Origin: Fortiea sp. LEGE XX443
Lineage (GTDB): Bacteria > Cyanobacteriota > Cyanobacteriia > Cyanobacteriales > Nostocaceae
Assembly: GCF_015206815.1 (NCBI RefSeq)
Contig: NZ_JADEXZ010000017.1
Location: 1-64,000 of the forward strand
Reading direction: 5' to 3'
Length of the DNA: 64,000 nt
The position numbers and the translations under genes are program-made. The notes under the pieces were generated by a model that was not told the origin of the DNA, ran no database searches, and saw nothing but the letters and a program-made list of their open reading frames with translations. Shown piece after piece: positions 38,288-48,700 of this stretch (its first letter is position 1; the number at the start of each line of letters is the position of its first letter).

Positions 38288-40291
38288 TTATGCAACTCTT
38301 CTGCTGGGCAAATCAAGAACAACTTCGGCAACTGAAAAGTCGCGTTTAATCGGTAAACTGTTGAGATAGGCGATGGGATCGTCGGCGTTAAAGGGAGTCC
38401 CATCAAATAACTGAATTGGTTGGCGAGTGTAGCTGATATCTAAACCTAATTCCCTAGCAGCGGTGCTGAAAACACGCACTCGACAAACTCGTTCCACAAC
38501 CTCCACCCAATTTCTAGGAAAGGGAGTGTCACCCCATCGCGCCAACTGACTCATAATCCAGATTTGTTCTGTGCGACTAGGGCGGTTAATGGCAGACTCA
38601 GAATAAAACTGGTGATGGGCGTAGTCCCGCAGAGGATGGTTGATGTCACATACTAGGCTATCTGGGTCTTCCAGTTGGATATACTCTAAATCTGTGCTGA
38701 CGTAATCTCTACCCGCCACAATTCTTCTGACTTCTTCGGCGTTGTCGGGATTTGCACAGTACTGACAAGCTTCTAACAAAGCTTTAGTTAAAGCAATATG
38801 AGTATTAGGATACTTTTCTGCCCAATCTTCCCGCACACCGAGGACTTTACCTGGGTGTCCTAACCAAACTTCCAAGTCAGTAGCAATAGTAAAGCCGACA
38901 TTTTCCACGGCGGCGCGATAGTTCCAAGGTTCACCCACGCAGTAACCGTCAATACTTTTGTTTTGCAAGTCGGCGACCATCTGTGCTGGTGGAATTGTGT
39001 GCATATCCACATCTGTATCCGGGTCAATACCGCCAGCCGCTAACCAGTAACGTAGCAATAAGTTGTGCATGGAAGCGGGATGGACTACGCCCATTGTGTG
39101 ACGCTGCTCACGGGTGCGGAGGAGGTAATTTTTGAAGTCAGATAAGGTGCGAACACCTTCATCATAAAAGCGTTTGGCTAAGGTGATGGCGTTACCGTTG
39201 CGGGTCATGGTGAGGGCGGTAACAACAGGGAGGGGTTGGTTTTTATTTCCGCCCAAGGTTAACCACATGGGCATCCCAGAAGGCATTTGCGCTGCATCCA
39301 AATAACCGCCACTGATGCCGTCAACAATACCCCGCCAGCTACTTTCCCGAACTAAGTTCACTTCATCTAAACCATGCTTGGCAAAGAAACCTTTTTCTTT
39401 TGCTACAGCTAAGGGAGCGCAAGCAGTTAGAGGTAAGAAGCCAATTTCTAAGTTAACTTTTTCTAACCCATGACGGGCAACATCCGCTGTTTTCCGCGCC
39501 CGGAGTTTCTTAATGCGTTTTTGCTGGTTGAGGAAGTAAATCATTTCACTCCGCAAGCTGTAGTAGCTGGGGTGTTCCACAACTTCCATGCGTTTGCGGG
39601 GTCTGGGAATATCAACTTCTAGGATGTCGCCAATTTTAGATTCGGGGCCATTGGTCAACATCACAATTTTGTCAGACAACAGCACTGCTTCATCTACGTC
39701 GTGAGTCACCATGACTGCTGTGACTTCATTTTCTTCACAGATTTGCATTAACTGTTCTTGTAAGTTACCCCGTGTTAAGGCATCCAACGCGCCAAAGGGT
39801 TCATCTAACAGTAACAGTTTAGGACGAATTGCTAAAGCGCGAGCGATCGCCACCCGTTGTTTCTGTCCACCAGATAACATTCCCGGCTGTTTGTCAGCAT
39901 GGGGACGCAAACCCACCATATCTATATGTTTATCGATAATGGCTTTACGTTCACCCGCAGCTAAACCCCGCATTACTGAATCTACCGCCAAGGCGATATT
40001 TTCTCTCACTGTTCGCCAAGGCAATAGCGAGTAATTTTGAAATACCACCATCCGGTCTGGCCCTGGTTTGGTGATTTTTTGTCCTTGCAGAGTCACAATA
40101 CCCTCAGTTGGCAAATCCAAACCCGCAATCATATTTAATAATGTGGATTTTCCGCAACCAGAGTGGCCAATTAAAGAAACAAATTCACCTTTCTTAATTT
40201 GCAGGTCAATACCTTTGAGGGCAATATATTGACCACCACCAGTTAAATTAAAGACTTTATCAATTTGGTCAACAGCAACGAATACAGACAT
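38288..40291 (-). CDS. cmpC: Bicarbonate ABC transporter ATPase/substrate-binding fusion CmpC (NrtC-like)
   Basis: 667 residues. The N-terminal 260 residues form an ABC ATPase ([44 protein letters not shown]). After a basic linker (LNQQKRIKKLRARK) a CmpA/NrtA-type solute-binding domain follows from about residue 280 (LEIGFLPLTACAPLAVAKEKGFF), thought to act as a regulatory sensor in this family. The blocks SWRGIVDGISGGYLDAAQ and PSGMPMWLTLGG look like CmpC rather than NrtC, from memory. It follows cmpB by about 100 bases. ATG 40291. Confidence 0.88.
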   Translation of the reverse strand: MSVFVAVDQIDKVFNLTGGGQYIALKGIDLQIKKGEFVSLIGHSGCGKSTLLNMIAGLDLPTEGIVTLQGQKITKPGPDRMVVFQNYSLLPWRTVRENIALAVDSVMRGLAAGERKAIIDKHIDMVGLRPHADKQPGMLSGGQKQRVAIARALAIRPKLLLLDEPFGALDALTRGNLQEQLMQICEENEVTAVMVTHDVDEAVLLSDKIVMLTNGPESKIGDILEVDIPRPRKRMEVVEHPSYYSLRSEMIYFLNQQKRIKKLRARKTADVARHGLEKVNLEIGFLPLTACAPLAVAKEKGFFAKHGLDEVNLVRESSWRGIVDGISGGYLDAAQMPSGMPMWLTLGGNKNQPLPVVTALTMTRNGNAITLAKRFYDEGVRTLSDFKNYLLRTREQRHTMGVVHPASMHNLLLRYWLAAGGIDPDTDVDMHTIPPAQMVADLQNKSIDGYCVGEPWNYRAAVENVGFTIATDLEVWLGHPGKVLGVREDWAEKYPNTHIALTKALLEACQYCANPDNAEEVRRIVAGRDYVSTDLEYIQLEDPDSLVCDINHPLRDYAHHQFYSESAINRPSRTEQIWIMSQLARWGDTPFPRNWVEVVERVCRVRVFSTAARELGLDISYTRQPIQLFDGTPFNADDPIAYLNSLPIKRDFSVAEVVLDLPSRRVA

Positions 40292-40395
40292 AGTAATGAA
40301 GTATGAAGTGTGAAGTGTGAAATGGAGAGATGAGGGACTGAGGAAAAATACAAATTGTTTTTAGTCCTGCCCTCTGCCTCCTGCCTTCTGCCTTT

Positions 40396-41235
40396 TTATT
40401 TTTGTTCTGCTGGTAAAATTAGGTTTTGCAACCAAACCATGAACTTATCGAGCAATAAACCAACTACACCGATATAAACTAGTGCCAAAATTACTTCACT
40501 CACGTTGTTATTTTGGTAAGCATCCCAGATAAAGAAACCAATACCGACAATCCCAGACATGACGATTTCTGCTGCAATAATCGCTAACCAAGCCAAACCA
40601 ATCGCAATTCTCAATCCAGTGAAAATGTAAGGTAAAGCAGCCGGAATCAAGATATTAATAAAGTATTCTTTGCGGCTGAGTTGCAGTACTTTAGCAACGT
40701 TGTTGTAATCTTGGGGAATTTGATTCACACCCACCGCAGTATTTAGTAATATTGGCCAAATTGCGGTGATGAAAATTACGAATAATGCTGCTGGTTCGTT
40801 TTGGCGCAATGCTGCTAAGGAAATGGGAACCCAAGCTAGAGGTGGTACAGTCCGCAGTAATTGAAATAGCGGGTCTAAAGCCTTGGACATGGTTTTATTC
40901 ACCCCAATCAAAATGCCCAAGCCAATCCCAACAACTGCTGCGAGGCTGTAACTAATAGCTACACGCTGCAAACTAGCTAAAATCTGCCAAAACAACCCTT
41001 TGTCAATGCCGCCTTTGTCATAGAATGGCCAGAAAATTAATACCCAAGTGTCTTGAACTACTTGTATCGGCCCTGGTAATGTGGCTCCGGGAGTCCAAGC
41101 AAATAGTTGCCATAATGTGAGAAATATTGCGATCGCAACAGCCGGAGGTACAATGTTAGGAATTTGTTTTTGAATCTGCGATACAAAACTGTTATCAAAC
41201 TTGGGGCTGGCTGGTCTTTTTTGGGCAAGTGTCAT
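40396..41235 (-). CDS. cmpB: Bicarbonate ABC transporter permease CmpB (NrtB-like)
   Basis: 279 residues. About six membrane segments, the first near residues 29-49 (IVPPAVAIAIFLTLWQLFAW), and the BPD-type cytoplasmic loop where LQLSRKEYFINILIPAALPYIFTGLRIAIGLAW carries the EAA-like contact with the ATPase. RTVPPLAWVPISLAALRQNEPAALFVIF is typical of NrtB/CmpB. It forms the channel for the substrate delivered by CmpA. It lies 93 bases after cmpA and 104 before cmpC on the same strand. Confidence 0.9.
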   Translation of the reverse strand: MTLAQKRPASPKFDNSFVSQIQKQIPNIVPPAVAIAIFLTLWQLFAWTPGATLPGPIQVVQDTWVLIFWPFYDKGGIDKGLFWQILASLQRVAISYSLAAVVGIGLGILIGVNKTMSKALDPLFQLLRTVPPLAWVPISLAALRQNEPAALFVIFITAIWPILLNTAVGVNQIPQDYNNVAKVLQLSRKEYFINILIPAALPYIFTGLRIAIGLAWLAIIAAEIVMSGIVGIGFFIWDAYQNNNVSEVILALVYIGVVGLLLDKFMVWLQNLILPAEQK

Positions 41236-41328
41236 AAATTTGTTTTCCTTGAGAATGAATAATTAACCGCAGATAAACGCAGATGAAGCTGAAAGTCACT
41301 TTCTTTTCTTACTCAGCACGCAGCACTT

Positions 41329-42708
41329 TTACAAACTCACTTTCTTAATCGTGAGACTCTTGAGATATGCTTCGGGTTTTTCTGGGTCGAACTTAACTCC
41401 ATCAAAAAATTCTTCTACGCCGCGCGATGTGCTTGTGGGAATGTCGGCCGCAGTAATACCTGCTTCTTTAGCAGCTTCTTTCCAAATGTCTTCGCGGTTA
41501 ACTTTATTAATTAACTCTTTAGCCTTAGCTGCATTATTTGTGATGTAATCTTTGGGTAAAAATCCCCAGCGAACACTTTCAGTGATGAACCATAAATCAT
41601 GACTCTTATAGGGATAAGACACGCTACCTTTCTCATCTTTCCAGTAATAAGCAGCCATTGATTTATCATCAATTTTGCGGCCATCCCCCATGTCATATTT
41701 ACCTTGGAATGGATCTGCAAGAATTTCGGGTGAAGGTAAGTTGAAATAATTGCGTCCAGCCAGAATTTGCGCGGCTTCTTTGCGGTTGTCAAAGTTATCC
41801 AACCACTGTTGCGCTTCCATAATGCCTTTTAAAATTGCTTTTGTTGCTTTGGGATGTTTATCAACCCAATCAGCCCGCATTGCCAAGTATTCTTCAGGAT
41901 GATTCTTCCATATCTCTGCGGTTAATGCCGCCATAAAGCCGATTTTATCTGTCACAATCCGATAAGGCCAAGGGTCGCCAGTACTGAAAGCATCCATTGT
42001 GCCTGTTTTCATGTTGGCCACAGTCTGCGCCGCAGGTACAGTCAACAATTTCACATCTGTATCAGGATTAATACCACCGGCTGCTAACCAATAGCGAATC
42101 CAAAAGTCTTGGTTAACATGGGGGAAAGTTTGAGCGGCGGTGAAGGGTGTAGAGGATTTTAGTTCTGTGAATAGAGACTTAGCACTAGCAAGTTGTAGAC
42201 CGATTTTACCTTGGTGTTTGTTGGCGATCGCAATTCCATTTCCATGTGTAATCAATTGACACAACACATACATGGGGATTTTCTGATTGCCTTTAGTAAT
42301 AATACCTTCGGTAATTAAATGTGGCATTGGCATTTGCCATTGTCCACCATCTATACCGCCACCAGCCGAACCAATTTCCACATTATCCCGCGCAGAACCC
42401 CAAGAAGCTTGCTTGGAAAGGTCAACTTCGGTCATGCCATACTTCGCAAAAAAGCCTTTCTCTTTAGCAATAATTAAAGGTGCTGCTTCTACAATCGGGA
42501 TATATCCTAACTTCACACTCTTAGTTTCTGGTGTTTGTTCAGGTGCTAAATTTGCTACAGTTTGCGCCGTTGGTACAGCTTGCGAACTACCACCAGTCAA
42601 GTTTTCTGGAGGATTTCCTAAACAACCTTTGAGGAATACAGAACTTGCCGATGCCCCAGCTGTTAAGATGAATTTACGGCGAGAAATTTGATTAAAAAAA
42701 CCTGACAT
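41329..42708 (-). CDS. cmpA: Bicarbonate-binding lipoprotein CmpA (NrtA-like)
   Basis: 459 residues. Twin-arginine-like start [21 protein letters not shown] ends in a lipobox Cys (residue 29), so it is an exported lipoprotein anchored on the membrane. The binding domain has [22 protein letters not shown] and, close to the substrate site, [22 protein letters not shown]; the [10 protein letters not shown] form agrees with remembered CmpA, whereas NrtA usually has other residues there. First gene of the operon. No nirA or narB lies near, which also speaks for bicarbonate rather than nitrate. Expected to be induced by low CO2 via CmpR. ATG 42708. Confidence 0.88.
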   Translation of the reverse strand: MSGFFNQISRRKFILTAGASASSVFLKGCLGNPPENLTGGSSQAVPTAQTVANLAPEQTPETKSVKLGYIPIVEAAPLIIAKEKGFFAKYGMTEVDLSKQASWGSARDNVEIGSAGGGIDGGQWQMPMPHLITEGIITKGNQKIPMYVLCQLITHGNGIAIANKHQGKIGLQLASAKSLFTELKSSTPFTAAQTFPHVNQDFWIRYWLAAGGINPDTDVKLLTVPAAQTVANMKTGTMDAFSTGDPWPYRIVTDKIGFMAALTAEIWKNHPEEYLAMRADWVDKHPKATKAILKGIMEAQQWLDNFDNRKEAAQILAGRNYFNLPSPEILADPFQGKYDMGDGRKIDDKSMAAYYWKDEKGSVSYPYKSHDLWFITESVRWGFLPKDYITNNAAKAKELINKVNREDIWKEAAKEAGITAADIPTSTSRGVEEFFDGVKFDPEKPEAYLKSLTIKKVSL

Positions 42709-43356
42709 AATATCTCCTCAAAGGTGAATTGATTTTTTTTAGACATGAAAATTAACGCAAGCAAAATATAATTTCGCTTGTGGCGATCGGATGATAATTT
42801 CGAGTTATATTCCAACAAGCCAATCCTAGCCAACTACCCCTCGGTAAAGGCTAATATGACTGACTGAAGAGAAAATCAATTGCTCAAATTATTTGGGATT
42901 TAATCTGTTTGTTGGCTATCACTTAATTCGTTGAAATTTAGTTTACAGGTTTTAAAATCAAATTGGTTAACTCTCAACCGATAAATCTTAAATAAATATT
43001 ATATTAACAACATAATTAATGTTTATAACAGCCGATAAAGTTAATGGAAATTCGTAATGTATGGGTAATTATTGATGACAACCATTAACTTTATATGATG
43101 CTTGAGCCGTATAAAGGTGATTTTTTTTAAAATCCATCAATAATTAATTATGCCAACTATTGAATAATTCACATATATCGCTTTTCAAATAAAATGTACC
43201 TGAAATAATTGGTAATTTCTGATGCTAATTATTGTTTTAAATCTATAGATAAATTTTTATACCTGTTTTTAGCCTACACAATGAACTTGGCAATTGACGC
43301 GCTTGGTTGATGTCAGAGTTACGATGAAAGGAAGAATCCTTTTAGCTTTGCTCGTA
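42709..43356. other. cmp promoter region, AT-rich
   Basis: About 650 bases between divergent cmpA and selO genes. Contains the 13-bp inverted repeat listed separately and several TTA...TAA pairs of LysR type. No gene. Confidence 0.5.
43035..43094. promoter_or_regulatory. Candidate operator: 13-bp inverted repeat upstream of cmpA
   Basis: ATAAAGTTAATGG (43035-43047) and CCATTAACTTTAT (43082-43094) are perfect inverted copies 34 bases apart. LysR-type regulators such as CmpR bind TTA-N7/8-TAA-like sites; the arms contain TTAA cores. The distance to cmpA (about 330 bases) is large, so assignment is tentative. Confidence 0.4.
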
Positions 43357-44811
43357 ATGACTCTGGCTGAAACTCCCAACCACGACAACTTCTCCAATCC
43401 TTTGCTCACCCTCAACTACAAACCAGCTTTAGAATCGTTGGGTGATGATTACTACGATGAAGTAGCCGCAGAGGAATTCCCGCAACATATTTTGCGTTGG
43501 CGCAATGACGCACTGTTATCCCATTTAGGACTAAACGCCCAAGCCGTCACAGACGAACATTTCATCACGGCTTTTGGCAAATTCCAAGGACGCAAACCTT
43601 TATTAGCTCTGCGTTACCACGGTTATCAATTTGGTACATACAACCCTCATTTAGGCGATGGTAGAGGCTTTCTGTACGGACAAGTGCGTGCCAGCGATGG
43701 AGAGTTGTACGATTTTGGTACTAAAGGTTCTGGCCGCACACCCTACTCTCGTGGTGGCGATGGTATGCTCACACTCAAAGGTGGGGTGCGAGAAGTTTTG
43801 GCAGCTGAAGCGTTATACCGTATGGGAGTACGCACCTCTCGCTGCTTAAGCATGATTGAGACTGGTTTATCTCTATGGCGCGGTGATGAACCTTCTCCCA
43901 CCCGTTCATCAGTCATGGTGAGGATGAGTAATTCTCACATTCGCTTTGGTAATTTTGAGCGTTTGCACTATTTACAGCGTCCAGACTTAACCAAAAAACT
44001 CTTAGACCATGTAATTGAGTATTATTATCTTCACTTAGTCACCGAAAAAGATAAATACGCCTTATTCTATGCAGAATTAGTCAAGCGAGTAGGCAAACTA
44101 GTGGCACAGTGGATGGCAGCGGGTTTTTGTCATGGAGTTTTGAATACTGACAATATGGCTATTACTGGGGAAAGTTTCGACTACGGCCCCTATGCCTTTA
44201 TTTCTACTTATGATCCCTATTTTACTGCTGCGTATTTTGACTATTACGGACGTTATTGTTATGGTCATCAACCCAGTATTTGCCAATGGAATTTAGAAAT
44301 GCTCCAGGAACCATTCAAGGCAATTATTGACCCCACTGATATGGCAGCAGGATTAGCCAACTTTAATGACTATTATGGTGCGGAATATCGCTGTTTGATG
44401 TTGAAAAAGTTAGGTTTTGTGAAATTATCACATCCCGAAGCTGATGAGCTTTTAGAATTAACGATCGCATTTTTAAAAGAGAGTCAAGTTGGTTATCACC
44501 TGTTTTTCTCAGAAATGGCTCGGACTTTTTCTGCTAAGTGGCGAGATGAGCCAGCTTGTGTACTAAACAGTTCAGATATTGTGCCAACCGCAGATAAGTC
44601 AGCAATTTTTGATAATTGGTGCATACTCTACCATAAAATTTTGAATGATTTTGCCGTAGATCAGATGAATACTATAGCTCAAACCTTGGCTGACCATAAT
44701 CCTAAAACTGTGCCACTACGACCTGTAATTGAATCGATTTGGAAACCAATTGCTGAGGAAGATAATTGGCAATCTTTTGTTGAGATAATTGATCAAATCC
44801 AATCTAAGTAG
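43357..44811 (+). CDS. selO: SelO (YdiU/UPF0061) protein adenylyltransferase
   Basis: About 484 residues from ATG 43357. The kinase-like fold motifs are clear: [32 protein letters not shown] with the nucleotide-binding Lys and Arg residues, the catalytic loop [14 protein letters not shown] and the metal-binding DYGP. SelO transfers AMP from ATP to Ser/Thr/Tyr of target proteins, with a redox-stress role known in other species. I prefer ATG 43357 because family proteins begin MTLAET...NPLLTLNY; frame extensions to ATG 43324 or TTG 43294 exist without good ribosome binding sites. The C-terminus lacks the selenocysteine/Cys-x-x motif of mitochondrial SelO. A strong hairpin terminator follows. 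Confidence 0.9.
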   Translation: MTLAETPNHDNFSNPLLTLNYKPALESLGDDYYDEVAAEEFPQHILRWRNDALLSHLGLNAQAVTDEHFITAFGKFQGRKPLLALRYHGYQFGTYNPHLGDGRGFLYGQVRASDGELYDFGTKGSGRTPYSRGGDGMLTLKGGVREVLAAEALYRMGVRTSRCLSMIETGLSLWRGDEPSPTRSSVMVRMSNSHIRFGNFERLHYLQRPDLTKKLLDHVIEYYYLHLVTEKDKYALFYAELVKRVGKLVAQWMAAGFCHGVLNTDNMAITGESFDYGPYAFISTYDPYFTAAYFDYYGRYCYGHQPSICQWNLEMLQEPFKAIIDPTDMAAGLANFNDYYGAEYRCLMLKKLGFVKLSHPEADELLELTIAFLKESQVGYHLFFSEMARTFSAKWRDEPACVLNSSDIVPTADKSAIFDNWCILYHKILNDFAVDQMNTIAQTLADHNPKTVPLRPVIESIWKPIAEEDNWQSFVEIIDQIQSK

Positions 44812-44845
44812 CAATCCTGTTTGATTTGCAAAAATTTCAAGCCTC

Positions 44846-44882
44846 AAATCCCCGACTTCTTGCAGAAGTCGGGGATTTTTTT
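44846..44882 (+). terminator. Strong hairpin after selO
   Basis: Perfect 15-bp stem AAATCCCCGACTTCT / AGAAGTCGGGGATTT with a three-base loop and a T run. The same palindrome is a common dispersed repeat in Nostoc genomes, here placed 35 bases after the selO stop, where it can act as a terminator. Confidence 0.75.
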
Positions 44883-45744
44883 GGAACCAATGATTTAGGA
44901 CTGCTGTAGATACTTTCATTTTATATAGCAGTAGCCAAGACAGTTAGGACATCGGCCAATGATAAAACTCATGCACTAAAAGACTTTTAACCCTGTCACA
45001 TGCGGTCACTGAGCGGCTGGTGAGCGCAGTCGAAACATGCCGAAGTGTCACCTGTTCCCTGTCACCTGCTATATGAGTTCTATAAACCTTTTCCCAGCCC
45101 CTCTCTGATGCGGAGAAGTGCAGAAACCTTCCCAGTTTTGAACTAAAAAATCCAAGTTTCAAAGCCTCTCATCCCGTGGGAGAGAGGTTTAGATAGGGGT
45201 TTTTGACATCTGTCGAATTCACGTTTATTTGAGATTTCTGGAACAATCTTTTGCAAAAGGCTTTTACTCCAAAATTAAAAATCGGTATTTATTATAAAAA
45301 GTAAAAATCAGCTATAGTCTTTAGAATGTTCTTATTTTTTAATTATTAGTTTCTGCTAAATTGGCAACAATTATCAAGATGATAGACTAAACTTAAAATA
45401 AGAAATTAAAAGTATACGAATTTTAATTTTAAAGCCATCAGGTAGCTGGTTAATGACACAATAGCTGTGTTGAATAAAAAGATTTATCTAATAAATATAA
45501 AAAACAACAGTTTATAAAAATAAATTTATATTAATTTTTGTTGAAAAAATAAATATTATTTTTTGGGTAAGCAGCAGATAATTGCTCAAGAAAAAAAACA
45601 CAAGTAAAATTTAATCAGTTTATTACAAAAATACAAGAAAAAACCTAATTTAAAAAATGTCGATATTGTAAAATTGATATTCATAATTTTAATTAACAGT
45701 AATAATCATTACGACAAATGCTGAAAGTGCTAGAGGATGAATAA
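44883..45744. other. 860-bp intergenic region
   Basis: The left part has dispersed repeat debris (GTCACCTGTTCCCTGTCACCT near 45048, AGCGGCTGGTGAGCGCAGTCG near 45013); the right part is very AT-rich and should carry the promoter for the hybrid kinase. No gene supported. Confidence 0.5.
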
Positions 45745-48700
45745 GTGGTTAGGCTGCACAGATATCATCAGTTCCAAGCAATAAAACTTTTCAGCAAACG
45801 AAAGTTGCTGCCATTATTGGTTGGTATTGTTGTCTCAATTGCTGTAGTTCTGCTGTGGCAGAGACTAGTAATTGAAGAGCAAAGTAACATTAAACAACTT
45901 GTTCAACAACAGGCGATCGCAGTTCAAACGGAATTAACTGCCCAATTGAATACCCGGATTCTAGCATTAGAGCGGATGGGCAAACACTGGCAACTGTATG
46001 GTGATCTGGAGCAGACACAATGGCAAACCGAAGCAGCAGCTTATGTCAAAGATTTCGGAGGATATCTAGCGCTGGAATGGGTTGATCCATCATTGCGAGT
46101 TAGATGGACTGTACCTGAAGTTGCCAAAAAAGCTACTCAGAATCTCGAACCTCAACGACGGACAGCACTAGAAGCAGCACGCAACCGCCGTCAAACCACT
46201 TTTACCCGCACACTTGAACTTATCCAAGGCGGTAAAGGATTTTTTGCATACGTACCACTTTGGATTGGAGAGCAGTTTGATGGCTTTATTTCAGGAGTCT
46301 TTCAAATTCAATCCTTTTTGGATTCAATGGTGCATTTGCCGCAGGGTTATAAAATTAGAGTTTTTGAGGGTGGAGAGTTAATTTACGGACAGAACCCACT
46401 ACCAACACAGCTACTGCTTTGGCAACAAAAAATCAGCATTGACTTATACGGAGTCAACTGGCAAGTGGCAGTGTATCCCTCTTCTGAATTATTAACAACA
46501 TTGCGATCGCCCCTGCCAATAATTGTCTTAATTTTCGGGTTACTAGTTGCCAGCACACTGGCATTATCCATTTATTTCGCCCAGACTGCTGAACAGAGAA
46601 ACCAGCAGATAGCTGGCATCAATCAAGAATTAGTAGAGCGAATTTGGGAGCAAAAAAAGACCGAAATTGCCCTCAGAGCCACTGAAACGCGACTGCGGGA
46701 GTTACTCGAAACAGTGAAAGTAATTCCTTGGGAATTCGATGTCAAAACTGGGCGATTTACCTATGTCGGGCCACAAGCCGAAGCTCTATTGGACTATCCC
46801 CTAGAAGAATGGTATCAAAAAAATTTTTGGTTCAATCATCTGCATCCCCATGACCGAGAACAGGCGATGCGAATCCGTCAAGAAGCAACAGCAAAAGGAG
46901 AAAACCACGCATTTGAATATCGGATGTTAGCCGCCAGTGGGCAAGTTGTCTGGTTGCGAGACATTGCAAATGTTGTACAGGAAGTTGGAACCCCCGTGAT
47001 GCTCAGGGGGTTTATGTTTGAGATTACCGATTTGAAGCTAGTAGAAGAAACTTTAAGATTGCGGGAACGCGCCCTAGCCGCTGCTAGTGATGGAATTACA
47101 ATTGCAGATGCCAGACTCCCAAATCAACCAATTATTTACGTCAACCCCGCCTTTGAAGTGATCACAGGCTATAGTGCTACGGAGACAATTGGCTATAACT
47201 GTGCATTTTTGCCAGGTACAGATCCCCTACAACCAGCAATTCAACAACTACTGTTATCCTTGAATGCAGGAACAAGTTGCCAGGTGCTGTTACGTAACTA
47301 TCGCAAAGATGGCAGCTTGTTCTGGAATGAATTAAGCATTTCACCAATCCATGATGAAATCGGTAAGTTAACCCATTTTATTGGGATTCATACCGATGTT
47401 AGCGAACGTAAACAAGCAGAACTGGCTCTGCATCGCCAAGCCCTCATCTTTGAAAATATGTATGATGGCGTAATCATCACTGATTTAACCGGAAAAATTA
47501 TTGACTGGAATGGTGCTGCTGAGTGGATGTTTGGCTATACCAAAGCCGAAATATTGGGCAGAACACCGAATATTTTGTATAAACCTGAAGTTTTTCCTAC
47601 ATTCATACCCCAACTTTTGCCAGAGATTCAGCAGCATGGACGTTGGTCTGGTGAAATTCAATTTATACGTAAAGATGGGAGTGAAGGAATTTGTGAAACT
47701 ACCGTCATTCTCTTACAGGATGAGCAGAGACAACCAATTGCAAGTGTGAGTTTCAATCATGACATTACAGAACGAGTGTTAGCAAAACAAGCATTGCAAC
47801 AACAATTACATCAAACATTACTATTAAAACAAATCACACAGCAAATCCGTCATAGTCTCGATAGCAAAAAAATTTTTGAAACCGCAGCAATTCAAATTGG
47901 AAAAGCATTTCGAGTTGAACGCTGTATAATTCACTCCTATATTAGTGGCCCCATACCACGCATTCCCCTGGTCGCACAGTATAATAATTTTCCTAACTAT
48001 TACTGTCAGCAAGTATTAGAAATTCCCGTAGTCGGCAATCCTCATGCCGAGCAGATGATCAAGGAAGATAAAGCAATATCCTCTCCAGATGTGTATGCCG
48101 ATCCTTTACTGCAAGAAGCGCAAGCAATTTGTCGAGACATCGGCTTAAAGTCCATGTTAGCAGTTCGTACCTCCTATAAAGGAGAACCCAATGGTGCGAT
48201 CGGTGTACACCAGTGCAGCTATTTTCGTCAATGGACACCAGACGAAATTGAATTATTAGAGGCATTGGCAGCACAAATCGGTATTGCCCTAGCCCAAGCT
48301 CATCTACTAGAACAAGAAACCCGCCAACGTGAAGAACTCACCTTAAAAAACTTTGCCCTAGAGCAGGCAAAACGTGAAGCAGAAGCAGCCAACCGGGCAA
48401 AAAGTGAATTCTTAGCCATGACAAGCCATGAGATTCGTACCCCAATGAATGCGGTGATTGGTATAACAGAACTTTTGTTAGATACAGACTTGACTCCCCA
48501 ACAGCGAGACTTTGTAGAGACTGTTCATACTAGCGGCAATGCTTTATTGGCCATCATCAATGATATTCTCGACTTCTCCAAAATTGAGTCGGGTAGGCTG
48601 GAACTGGAAGAAACATCCTTTGATTTAAAAGCTTGTGTGGAACAGGTAATTGACCTTTTAGCGCCAAAAGCCAATCAAAAACACCTAGAACTGATTTACC

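Noticed and set aside
38011-38335. Protein-coding genes on both strands across the 42-bp array
   Set aside because: The frames are open only because the unit is 42 bases; no ribosome binding sites or protein-like composition.
36841-42708. Nitrate transporter operon nrtABCD
   Set aside because: The four-gene layout fits, but CmpA-type motifs ([10 protein letters not shown]) and absence of nirA and narB favour the bicarbonate system. Nitrate remains a minor alternative.
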